Below, piece by piece: positions 46,066-53,299 of a DNA stretch of 64,000 nucleotides. The stretch's first letter is position 1. Every line of letters begins with the position of its first letter. Both the position numbers and the translations under genes were made by a program. The notes below the pieces were generated by a model. It was not told the origin of the DNA. It was given only the letters and a program-made list of their open reading frames with translations, and did no database searches. Where the stretch lies: the NCBI RefSeq assembly GCF_006874475.1, contig NZ_VIRM01000013.1, positions 62,001 to 126,000 of the forward strand, in the 5' to 3' direction. This stretch comes from Microbispora hainanensis (GTDB taxonomy: Bacteria > Actinomycetota > Actinomycetes > Streptosporangiales > Streptosporangiaceae).

Positions 46066-46400
46066 CTACGCGTCGCCTTCGCGGCCGAAGGGGTGCTCCA
46101 TACAGACCAGGTCGTCGCGGGAGTCCCACGAGTCGGTGACGACGAAGCCGAGCCGCTCATAGAGGGCGACCGCGGTCGTCCGCCGGCGCCACACCGACAG
46201 CCGTACCGACCGCAGGCCGGCCGCGCGCGCCCGGGTCCTCGACCTCCACCCGGTAGCGCTCGGGCAGATGCGCGGGCCCGGCCACCGGGACGCCCTTCTC
46301 CGCCTCGGTCCGCAGGTGGTAGGCGGCGAGGAGCGTCCGCAGGTCGTCCCCGCCGGCGTCCCCGGCCCGCCCAGGGCGTGATCACATGGTCGCGGGTCAT
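46066..46400 (-). pseudogene. Decayed GNAT-family acetyltransferase
   Basis: Pieces of an N-acetyltransferase occur in order but in different frames. The start MTRDHVITPWAGR is followed in another frame by DLRTLLAAYHLRTEAEKG and LPERYRVEVEDPG, then the C terminus TTAVALYERLGFVV and DDLVCMEHPFGREGDA in yet another frame, ending with TAG at 46068-46066. ALYERLGF is the typical GNAT motif B end. The acetyl-CoA-binding motif A is missing (about 60 residues), so at least two frameshifts and one internal deletion are needed to explain it. Confidence 0.75.
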
Positions 46401-46446
46401 GCCGTGAGCATCCCAGCTCCCCCGGCGTCTCGCCGTGTTCCCGGCG

Positions 46447-47109
46447 TCATGCCGTGCGCGGATAGAGCATGGCCCGCTCGGCCGTCGTCCAGGCGCTGCT
46501 CACGAGCAGGTAGACGCCCGCCGCGAGCGGGAGGAAGGCCGCCACGGCCACGGTCCAGAACGGCGCGAGGAGCTGGAGACGCCGCATCGGGGCCGTGGGC
46601 TCGACCCTGCGGGCGGCGATCACGGCCACGACCACGAGCAGCGCGAGCAGCCCGGCGAACACCGCGACCGGCGGGCTGACCAGGCCCGCCCCGGCGACCG
46701 CGGCCGCGAGGTGCTCCCCCAGCGGCACGCCGAGCACGCTCTGCGCCAGCAGCAGGTTCGGGTGTCCCGCGATCACGGCGGCCGTGAACAGCCGGTAGGT
46801 CAGCATGAAGAACGGCGACTGCGCGAACCCCGGAAGATAACCGCTGAACTGGCCGACGCCCTCCTTGGCGTACACCGCGTTCACCTCACGCAGGAGCCGC
46901 TGCGGGTCGTTCTTCCATCGCGTGCGGAGCTTGTCCACCTGAGGAGCGAGCCGCATCCTGATCCGCTGGGCACGGGCGACGCGGATGCTCAGCGGCAGCA
47001 GCGACAGCCGTACGGCGAGGGTGACGAGGACGATCGCGAGCCCGCCGCCGGTGACATGGCTGAGCGCCTCGATGAGCCGGTAGGCGGGGTCGAGTACGAA
47101 GTCGAACAT
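46447..47109 (-). CDS. YidC/Oxa1-family membrane protein insertase paralogue
   Basis: A 220-residue protein starting at ATG 47109 after AAAGGCTTCCC; the frame extends to 47274 without support. It has the YidC core of five membrane segments (GGGLAIVLVTLAVRLSLLPLSIRVARAQ, GYLPGFAQSPFFMLTYRLF, LLVVVAVIAARR, APFWTVAVAAFLPLAAGVYLLVS) with the conserved hydrophilic-groove Arg in the first. The cytoplasmic loop (RLAPQVDKLRTRWKNDPQRLLREVNAVYAKEG) matches the C1 region. It is shorter than housekeeping YidC and forms a cluster with DUF6412, a typical actinobacterial accessory arrangement. Confidence 0.9.
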   Translation of the reverse strand: MFDFVLDPAYRLIEALSHVTGGGLAIVLVTLAVRLSLLPLSIRVARAQRIRMRLAPQVDKLRTRWKNDPQRLLREVNAVYAKEGVGQFSGYLPGFAQSPFFMLTYRLFTAAVIAGHPNLLLAQSVLGVPLGEHLAAAVAGAGLVSPPVAVFAGLLALLVVVAVIAARRVEPTAPMRRLQLLAPFWTVAVAAFLPLAAGVYLLVSSAWTTAERAMLYPRTA

Positions 47110-47185
47110 GGGAAGCCTTTCGTCTGTGGCCTTCTGCCGATGGATGAGGGCATGACGAAAGCGCTCGTGACCGGAGACAGGCCGG

Positions 47186-47467
47186 TCAGGCGAGCGCCGG
47201 GCTTCCTGATGGTGCGCGGGGACGGGGACGGCCAGGCGCGCCGGGATCGCGCAGCCTGACCATCGCCGTCTCACCGTTGTACGACGGCCTGCCCGGCCCC
47301 TGAGACAGAACGGGGACGCCGGTCAGCCGGGAGAGCATCCAGGCGAACACCAGAACGGCCACGCCGGCCAGGCCGACCGCGGTCAGCGCGCCGGGGCCCG
47401 AAGACCCGGCGGCCGACCCGGCCAGCAGCCAGACGAGCGATCCGATGACGGCCTGGAGAGCGTTCAC
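47186..47467 (-). CDS. DUF6412-type small membrane protein
   Basis: A 93-residue protein starting at GTG 47467, two bases after the stop of the upstream small gene. Two hydrophobic helices (VIGSLVWLLAGSAAG, LTAVGLAGVAVLVFAWML) precede a conserved-looking tail (MVRLRDPGAPGRPRPRAPSG) that matches DUF6412 proteins usually found beside this YidC paralogue. The role is unknown; coordinated work with YidC is inferred from gene order. Confidence 0.78.
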   Translation of the reverse strand: MNALQAVIGSLVWLLAGSAAGSSGPGALTAVGLAGVAVLVFAWMLSRLTGVPVLSQGPGRPSYNGETAMVRLRDPGAPGRPRPRAPSGSPALA

Positions 47468-47468
47468 G

Positions 47469-47636
47469 TCAGCGGGACAGCTTCCCGACGACGGTGACCA
47501 CGACGACGGCGACAAGGGCGACGATCCCGATGATGAGCAGGAACTTCAGCGTCGCGAACAGCGCGGGGATCACGAATCCGAACACCAGCCACAGGGCCAG
47601 GAGGATCCCCAGTACGGTCAGTACGGTACGGGCCAT
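47469..47636 (-). CDS. Small hydrophobic membrane protein (55 residues)
   Basis: Starting at ATG 47636 the product is almost entirely two membrane helices (VLTVLGILLALWLVFGFVIPAL and FLLIIGIVALVAVVVVTVVG) with a short basic end. The frame is open to 47702, but the extra residues do not fit. It is separated from DUF6412 by one base and forms an operon with it and probably YidC. No function assigned. Confidence 0.7.
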   Translation of the reverse strand: MARTVLTVLGILLALWLVFGFVIPALFATLKFLLIIGIVALVAVVVVTVVGKLSR

Positions 47637-47903
47637 GGCTTCAAGGTACGCGGTGCCACCGACAACCGCGAGCTTGATCCAGAATCGGTTCGCATCCCTC
47701 ATGATCCGTAAGGTTTCACGTGAATCATCGCGTTCGGCCAGGGTTCGGCCGGAGCTTCGGCGGGGTTCGGCGGCGAACGGCGCGACTGGTCGCGCGGCCG
47801 GTTTTCACGAGGCGTCGGCCGGCGGTGGCGAGACGGCCGGCCGGTTCTTACGAGACGGTGACGTGGCTCGGCCGGGTGGCCCGGCGGACGTACCGTTGAT
47901 GGC

Positions 47904-48617
47904 GTGCCTGCCCCGAAGACTCCCCAGAATCCCGCCCGTGTCCTCGTGGTGGACGACGACCCCACCGTCGCCGAGGTGGTGGCCCGTTATCTGGAGCGGG
48001 ACGGGCACGAGGTCGAGTGTGTGGGCGACGGGGCCGAGGCGCTGCGGCGGGCCCTGGCCGACCCGCCCGACCTGATGGTGCTCGACCTGATGCTGCCCAA
48101 GCTCGACGGCCTGCAGGTCTGCCGCAAGCTGCGGGAGCGGTGGCCCGTCCCGGTGATCATGCTGACCGCCCTCGGGGAGGAGATGGACCGGGTGGTCGGC
48201 CTGGAGACCGGCGCCGACGACTACGTGGCGAAGCCGTTCAGTCCGCGCGAGCTGGCGCTGCGGGTGCAGTCCGTGCTGCGGCGGGCCCGCGGCGCGCTGG
48301 TGCCCACGGGCACCGGCGTGCTGCGCGACGGCGACCTCGTGGTGGACGTCGGCGCCCACGAGGTGCGCCTGGGCGGAAAGGAGATCACGCTGACCGCCCG
48401 GGAGTTCGACCTGCTCGTCTACCTGCTGCGCAACCCGCGTCAGGCGTTCAGCCGTACGGCCCTGCTCGATCAGGTCTGGGGCTGGTCGTTCGGCGACTCC
48501 TCCACAGTGACGGTCCACGTGCGCAGGCTGCGAGAGAAGATCGAGGACGACCCCACCGACCCGCGCAGGATCGTCACGGTCTGGGGCGTCGGCTACCGCT
48601 ACGAGCCCCTGCCATGA
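47904..48617 (+). CDS. OmpR-family response regulator
   Basis: A 237-residue regulator. The receiver domain (about 12-125) has the acidic pocket VVDDDPT, phosphoacceptor Asp61 in LMVLDLMLPKLDG, the Thr of MLTALGE and Lys in YVAKPFSPREL. The winged helix DNA-binding domain covers about 140-235 (LTAREFDLLVYLLRNP, TVTVHVRRLREKIEDDP, VWGVGYRYEP). TACCGT lies 7 bases before the GTG start, so it is probably leaderless. It overlaps the histidine kinase gene by four bases (ATGA). Confidence 0.95.
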   Translation: MPAPKTPQNPARVLVVDDDPTVAEVVARYLERDGHEVECVGDGAEALRRALADPPDLMVLDLMLPKLDGLQVCRKLRERWPVPVIMLTALGEEMDRVVGLETGADDYVAKPFSPRELALRVQSVLRRARGALVPTGTGVLRDGDLVVDVGAHEVRLGGKEITLTAREFDLLVYLLRNPRQAFSRTALLDQVWGWSFGDSSTVTVHVRRLREKIEDDPTDPRRIVTVWGVGYRYEPLP

Positions 48618-49729
48618 TCGTTCAGATCGTCGCGGTCGCCGCCGGGCTCGGCCTCGTCATCGCGGCCCTCGGCCTGGCGCTGCTGCGGGTGCTGCGCCGC
48701 CGGTCCATCGGCGTGATGCTCGCGGTCGTCGCGGCCGTGACGGTCGCCGCGACGCTGGCCGGGGTGGTCGCCATCACCCTCGCCATGATCATCGACGGGG
48801 GGCCGAAGAACATCGTGCTCAGCGTCGTCGCCATCGGCGGCCTGGTGGGCCTCGGCGTCGCGCTGGTGAACGCCCGCACCGTGGTGCGCGCCAGCAGGAG
48901 CCTCGTCGGCGCGCTGGAGAGCGTGCCGCCCTCCGGCCGGTTCACCCCGCCGCCCGCGCCGCTCCCCGCCGAGCTGCAGAAGATCAGCACCGCTCTTGAG
49001 CAGGCGTACGAGCGGCTGCGGCTGGGGCACGAGCGCGAGCGGGCGCTGGAGAGCGCGCGGCGCGAGCTGGTCGCGTGGGTGAGTCACGACCTGCGTACTC
49101 CCCTCGCGGGCATGCGGGCGATGGTGGAGGCCCTGGAGGACGGGGTGGCCGACGACCCCGAGACCGTCAAGCGCTACCACGTCCAGATAAGGGTGGAGGT
49201 CGACCGGCTCGCCGGGATGGTGGAGGACCTGTTCGAGCTGTCGCGCATCCACGCGGGCACGTTGCGGCCCAGGCTCACCCGCACAGGGCTCGGCGACCTG
49301 GTCGCGGACACCCTCGCCGCCGTCGAACCGCTGGCCCGCGCCGAGGGCGTGCACCTGACCGGCGAGGCCGACCCGCGCGTCCCGGTGCACGCGGACGCGG
49401 GGCAGCTCGGCCGGGCCGTACGCAACCTGGTGGTGAACGCCATCCGGCACACGCCCGCGGGGGGAACGGTCGACGTGCGGGCGGTCGCGGAGGGGACGAC
49501 CGCCCGCCTGTCCGTTCTGGACGGCTGCGGAGGCATCCCGGAGGCCGACCTTCCCCGGGTCTTCGACGTGGCGTTCCGGGGCGAGGCGGCGCGGACGCCC
49601 GGGCCCGACGGCGGCGCCGGGCTCGGCCTCGCGATCGCGCGCGGCATCGTGGAGGCCCACGACGGCGAGATCGGCGTGGTCAACGAGGGGCCCGGCTGCG
49701 TGTTCACGATCACGCTGCCCCTGGCCTGA
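48614..49729 (+). CDS. Sensor histidine kinase, cognate of the OmpR-type regulator
   Basis: A 371-residue membrane kinase. Three hydrophobic segments occupy the first 90 residues with hardly any extracellular domain, so the signal is probably sensed in the membrane. HisKA has His158 in WVSHDLRTPLAGM and the ATPase domain contains NLVVNAIRHTPAGG, DGCGGIP and GGAGLGLAIARGIVEAH. Its start ATG overlaps the regulator's stop. The stop codon lies in a short 8-bp repeat (cctgacgg). Confidence 0.94.
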   Translation: MIVQIVAVAAGLGLVIAALGLALLRVLRRRSIGVMLAVVAAVTVAATLAGVVAITLAMIIDGGPKNIVLSVVAIGGLVGLGVALVNARTVVRASRSLVGALESVPPSGRFTPPPAPLPAELQKISTALEQAYERLRLGHERERALESARRELVAWVSHDLRTPLAGMRAMVEALEDGVADDPETVKRYHVQIRVEVDRLAGMVEDLFELSRIHAGTLRPRLTRTGLGDLVADTLAAVEPLARAEGVHLTGEADPRVPVHADAGQLGRAVRNLVVNAIRHTPAGGTVDVRAVAEGTTARLSVLDGCGGIPEADLPRVFDVAFRGEAARTPGPDGGAGLGLAIARGIVEAHDGEIGVVNEGPGCVFTITLPLA

Positions 49730-49905
49730 CGGCCTGACGGCCTGCCGCGCGCCGGCGGCGTGCTGGAGTTCGGCCGCGCCTGCCCCGTCACGGCGCGGCG
49801 CGGTCCGGCTTGGTGCGGTCCGGCTTGGTGCGGTGCGGTGCGGTGCGGCTTGGTCCGGCGCCGTCCGGCTTCGTGTGGCTTCGTGTGGCTTGGTGCGGCG
49901 CGGGG
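49727..49905. repeat. Low-complexity repeats after the sensor kinase
   Basis: An 8-bp unit cctgacgg starts on the kinase stop and repeats, followed by a Gly/Cys-like simple sequence of ggtccggcttggtgc and gtgcg units (49800-49900). No gene is seen in this stretch. Confidence 0.75.
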
Positions 49906-49919
49906 CCCGGCCGTCCAGG

Positions 49920-50357
49920 TCACACCTCGGTCTGGTGCTCCAGCTGGCCGCGCCAGGAGGGGACGTCGGGCGCGGCCTCCCGCTGGCGCGGGGCGAACGC
50001 CTCCGCCATGGCCCGGAACGTGGGGCACGGCCAGCGCCACATGCAGCTCCGGCACCGCAGGATCGGATTGGCCGGGTCGCTGGAGATGCCGCCCGCGTCC
50101 CTGGGCTGGTGCAGATCGAGCAGCCGGAGGCCGAGCTCGGAGAAGCTCAGCAGCTCCTCGCGCGCGTCGGCGAGGAAATCGAGGTCCTCCGCGGCCAGCC
50201 GGGCGCTGACCGGGACGTACCCCTCGCGGTTGACCAGGCCGCGCAGCGGCTCGGCCGCGTCGCGCCACGACGAGGCCTTCTCCGTGCGCACTTGGATGGT
50301 CTCCAGATGCTCGCGCAGCACGCGCCGCTGTGGATCCTCGGGAATCTCACTGTTCAT
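49920..50357 (-). CDS. Conserved-looking hypothetical protein with Cys-rich end
   Basis: A 145-residue protein starting at ATG 50357; the frame is open to 50459. It is helical and acidic (RVLREHLETIQVRTEKASSWRDAAEPL, RLAAEDLDFLADAREELLSFSELGLRLLDLH) and ends with LRCRSCMWRWPCPTFRAMAEAF, which contains a CxxCx5C pattern that might bind zinc or an iron-sulfur cluster. No family recognised. It stands alone between the sensor kinase and a STAS gene. Confidence 0.7.
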   Translation of the reverse strand: MNSEIPEDPQRRVLREHLETIQVRTEKASSWRDAAEPLRGLVNREGYVPVSARLAAEDLDFLADAREELLSFSELGLRLLDLHQPRDAGGISSDPANPILRCRSCMWRWPCPTFRAMAEAFAPRQREAAPDVPSWRGQLEHQTEV

Positions 50358-50581
50358 CTGATCTCGGGCCCGCTGTGCTCGGCGCCCGCCCTCCTTTGCG
50401 AAGTGACGACCAAGACGCGGAGGTTCCGGGCCCTCCATCCGGCGACGCCGGTGTCGCATAGCGTCAAGCTTCGCGCACTCCGCGTTTACATGGGGCCGGA
50501 ATCGGGGACAAAGGGCGGACGACTCTTCGATGAATCCGATGGAGCGTGACCCGGGGCCGGGACGACGCTAGTGTGCGCCTC

Positions 50582-50932
50582 GTGGAGCTCAAAGTCGCGA
50601 CGCAATCCCACGCCGGTCAGGCCGTCATGGCCGTCTTCGGCGAAATCGACCTATATACCGCGCCCCGTCTGCAGGCGGAGTTCACCCGCCTGCTGGAGAC
50701 CGGGCCCGACCGGGTGGTCATCGACATGTCCGGAGTCGAGTTCTGCGACTCCACGGGCATGAACGTGCTGCTGTCGGCGCTCAAGCGGCTGCGCGAGCGG
50801 GGCGGCACGCTGGAGGTGGCGGCGCCGAGACCGGCGGTACGCAAGATCCTCCAGGTCACGGGCCTGGACTCGGTGTTCACCGTGCACGACACGGTGCCCG
50901 CCGACCTGCTCACGGCCGAGCATCAGGGCTAG
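50582..50932 (+). CDS. STAS-domain anti-sigma factor antagonist
   Basis: A 116-residue STAS protein. The GTG at 50582 lies 7 bases after TAGTGT (50569-50574), suggesting a leaderless mRNA. The fold is AVMAVFGEIDLYTAPRLQAEFTRLLE, VVIDMSGVEFCDSTGMNVLLSALKRLRERGG, LEVAAPRPAVRKILQVTGLDSVF, with the phosphorylatable Ser in CDSTG. It is closer to canonical SpoIIAA/RsbV than the STAS protein at 14857. Its kinase is not adjacent. The glycosyltransferase gene follows after 19 bases. Confidence 0.93.
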   Translation: MELKVATQSHAGQAVMAVFGEIDLYTAPRLQAEFTRLLETGPDRVVIDMSGVEFCDSTGMNVLLSALKRLRERGGTLEVAAPRPAVRKILQVTGLDSVFTVHDTVPADLLTAEHQG

Positions 50933-50951
50933 GCGCATGGGGGAGATGGCA

Positions 50952-51683
50952 GTGCCCGAGCCGGACACCGCGGTGGTGATCCCGGCGAAGGACGAGGCCG
51001 ATCGGATCGGCGCCACCGTGACCGCCGCCCTGAAGCTGCCCGGCGTGGATCTCGTGGTCGTGGTCGACGACGGCTCGTCCGACGAGACCGGCCGGGTGGC
51101 CAGGGCGGCGGGCGCCCGGGTCGTACGGCACAGCCGCAACCGGGGCAAGGCGGCGGCGATGGAGAGCGGCGCCGAGGCCGTACGCCTCCTGGACGAGGAC
51201 CATCCCCGGCACCTGCTGTTCCTCGACGCCGACCTGGGCGAGACGGCGGCGGCGGCCCTCCCTCTCATCGAGCCGGTGCGCTCCGGTGAGGCCGACATGA
51301 CCATCGCGAAGTTCGCGACCAGGGTGAAGCTCGGCGGGCACGGCATCGTCGTACGGGTGGCCCGCGACGGGATCAAGAGGCTCACCGGCTGGGAGGCCAC
51401 CCAGCCGCTCAACGGGCAGCGGTGTCTCACCCGGGCGGCCTTCGAGGCGGCCCGGCCACTCGCCCACGGCTTCGGCGTCGAGACCGGCATGACCGTCGAC
51501 CTGCTCAGGAAGGGCTTCCGGGTGGTCGAGGCCGAGGTCGAGATGTCGCACCGCGCGACCGGCACCGACTGGCGCTCCCAGTTGCACAGGGCCAAGCAGC
51601 TCCGCGACGTCGGCCTGGCCCTCGCCGCCCGCGAGCCCGCCCTGGACCAGGCGCGCACCGCCCTCCGCTCGCCGCGCCGCTGA
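50952..51683 (+). CDS. GT2-family glycosyltransferase
   Basis: A 243-residue soluble glycosyltransferase family 2 enzyme. The GTG at 50952 is preferred because GGGGGAG lies six bases upstream; an ATG at 50937 is in frame. Motifs are VVIPAKDEADRIGATV, VVVDDGSSDET, SRNRGKAAAMESGAE and the metal-binding LFLDADLGE, then GFGVETGMTVDLLRKGFRVVEAEVEMSHR. It has no membrane helix. Position before a polyprenol-mannose-type GT-C gene suggests a part in glycan or glycolipid synthesis, possibly making a lipid-linked sugar donor. Donor sugar unknown. Confidence 0.9.
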   Translation: MPEPDTAVVIPAKDEADRIGATVTAALKLPGVDLVVVVDDGSSDETGRVARAAGARVVRHSRNRGKAAAMESGAEAVRLLDEDHPRHLLFLDADLGETAAAALPLIEPVRSGEADMTIAKFATRVKLGGHGIVVRVARDGIKRLTGWEATQPLNGQRCLTRAAFEAARPLAHGFGVETGMTVDLLRKGFRVVEAEVEMSHRATGTDWRSQLHRAKQLRDVGLALAAREPALDQARTALRSPRR

Positions 51684-51770
51684 ACCCCTGCCGCTGAGCC
51701 CCTGCTGCCGGGCCCCTGCTGCTGAGCCCTTGCTGCCAGGCCCCTGCTGCCAGGCCCCTGCTGTTGCGCC
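51681..51770. repeat. Degenerate 14-15-bp repeats over the GT2 stop codon
   Basis: Units related to gctgagcccctgctg start on the GT2 stop (51681-51683) and run to about 51770. At least two later units repeat the CTGAGC/TGA element. Confidence 0.8.
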
Positions 51771-51838
51771 CTGCCGCGGCCCGGCGGCCGCGAGGTGAGC
51801 CCGCACGCGTCGCCGGGCCGGTGTGGTGGAATTCTCGG

Positions 51839-53299
51839 GTGGATTCGCGGGGGCGCGCACGGATCGCCGCCCGGCTGGCCCCGGCCGCCGGCGGTTTGTC
51901 GATCGTCCTCACGATCACGATCGGCGTCCTCGGGCCGTCGGCGATGGTCCCCTACCTCCCCGGACCGTCGTGGCAGCCCCCCTACTCGCTCGATCTCGCA
52001 CCCGGCGGTCATCTCGTCATCGCGCTGGCCGCCGCCGCGCTCCTCCTCGGCACGGCCGGCCTGGCCCTCGGCCTCGCGTACCCCGGCCGGATGCCCCGGG
52101 CGCGCACGCTTGTCGTCGCCGGGTGCGCCGCCGCCGCGGTCCTCGCGTTCCTGCCGCCCTCCGGGTCGGCCGACCACCTCAACTACGCGGCGTACGGCCG
52201 GATGGCGGCCCTCGGTGACGACCCGTACGCGACCGTGCCCGCCGACCTGCCCGCCGATCCGGTCATCGGCAGGGTCGAGGAGTGGCGGAACACCCCCAGC
52301 CTGTACGGCCCGGTCGCGACGGCCGTACAAGCGCTGGCGAGCCACGTCGGGGGCGACTCGGTCCGGCTGACGGTCTTCGTGATGGCCCTGGTCAACGCCG
52401 CCGCGTTCGTCGCCGTCGGCCTGATCCTCCACCGCGCCACCGCGGGCGACCCCGTACGGCAGCGCCGCGCGGCCCTGCTGTGGACGGTCAACCCGCTGCT
52501 CGTCTACGAGCTGGTGGCCGGCATGCACCTCGACACCGTGGCGATCGCGTTCGTCCTGGCGGGGCTGGTCGCCCGCCGGGGCGTGCTGCTCGGGCTGGGC
52601 ATCGCGGTCAAGGCGACCGTGGGCGTGGTCGCGCTGGGCACGGCGTGGGAGCTGCGCCGCAGCCCCCGGCGGCTCGCCCTGGTCGCCGGGCTGGCGGCGC
52701 TGACCGTGCTCGTGGCCTACCTGCTGGCCGGGCCGCACTCGCTCGACCAGTTGCTGAACGCCAGCAAGTCGGTCTCGCTCGCCACGCCGTGGAAGCTGGT
52801 CCAAAGGGCGCTCCAGGGAGTGTTCGGGCCGGGGGCCTACCGGGCGTGGATCCAGGCCGGGTCGCTGCTCCTGCTGGCCGCGCTGGCCTTCTTCCTCCTG
52901 CGTGGCCGCCCCGCCGCCGGCCGCGAGGGACCGGTGGTGGCCCTGGCCGTCGCCGTGGCCTGGCTGTTCGCCACGCCGTACGCGCTGCCCTGGTATGACG
53001 GGCTGGGCTTCGCGCTGCTGGCCCTGGTCGCCTGGCCGGGCCTGGAGGCGTTCCTGGTCGCCCGGCTCGCCGTGCTCTCGCTGGCCTACCTGCCCGCGCG
53101 CCAGGCGGATCAGCCGGGCGACCTTGGGTGGCTCGTCGACGTGGTCAGGGGCTGGGTGGCGCCGTCGCTCCTGCTGGCGCTGACGATCGCGCTGCTGTGG
53201 TGGGCGGCGCGGTCTGCAGCGCGTGTACGGACGCCGCCAGCGCCAGCGGCACCGCGACCGTCAGGGCCATCGCCGGGATCGCGATCCCCGAGTCGTTGA
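51839..53299 (+). CDS. GT-C polyprenol-phosphate-mannose-type glycosyltransferase (MptB-like)
   Basis: A 486-residue membrane enzyme with about 12 membrane segments, starting at GTG 51839 after GGTGGAATTCTCGG. The first outer loop contains the acidic GT-C motif region HLNYAAYGRMAALGDDPYATVPADLPADPV and WRNTPSLYGPV, characteristic of actinobacterial polyprenol phosphomannose-dependent alpha-mannosyltransferases. The C-terminal tail (VRTPPAPAAPRPSGPSPGSRS) overlaps the convergent neighbouring gene by 155 bases. Acceptor and exact sugar are not known. Confidence 0.87.
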   Translation: MDSRGRARIAARLAPAAGGLSIVLTITIGVLGPSAMVPYLPGPSWQPPYSLDLAPGGHLVIALAAAALLLGTAGLALGLAYPGRMPRARTLVVAGCAAAAVLAFLPPSGSADHLNYAAYGRMAALGDDPYATVPADLPADPVIGRVEEWRNTPSLYGPVATAVQALASHVGGDSVRLTVFVMALVNAAAFVAVGLILHRATAGDPVRQRRAALLWTVNPLLVYELVAGMHLDTVAIAFVLAGLVARRGVLLGLGIAVKATVGVVALGTAWELRRSPRRLALVAGLAALTVLVAYLLAGPHSLDQLLNASKSVSLATPWKLVQRALQGVFGPGAYRAWIQAGSLLLLAALAFFLLRGRPAAGREGPVVALAVAVAWLFATPYALPWYDGLGFALLALVAWPGLEAFLVARLAVLSLAYLPARQADQPGDLGWLVDVVRGWVAPSLLLALTIALLWWAARSAARVRTPPAPAAPRPSGPSPGSRSPSR

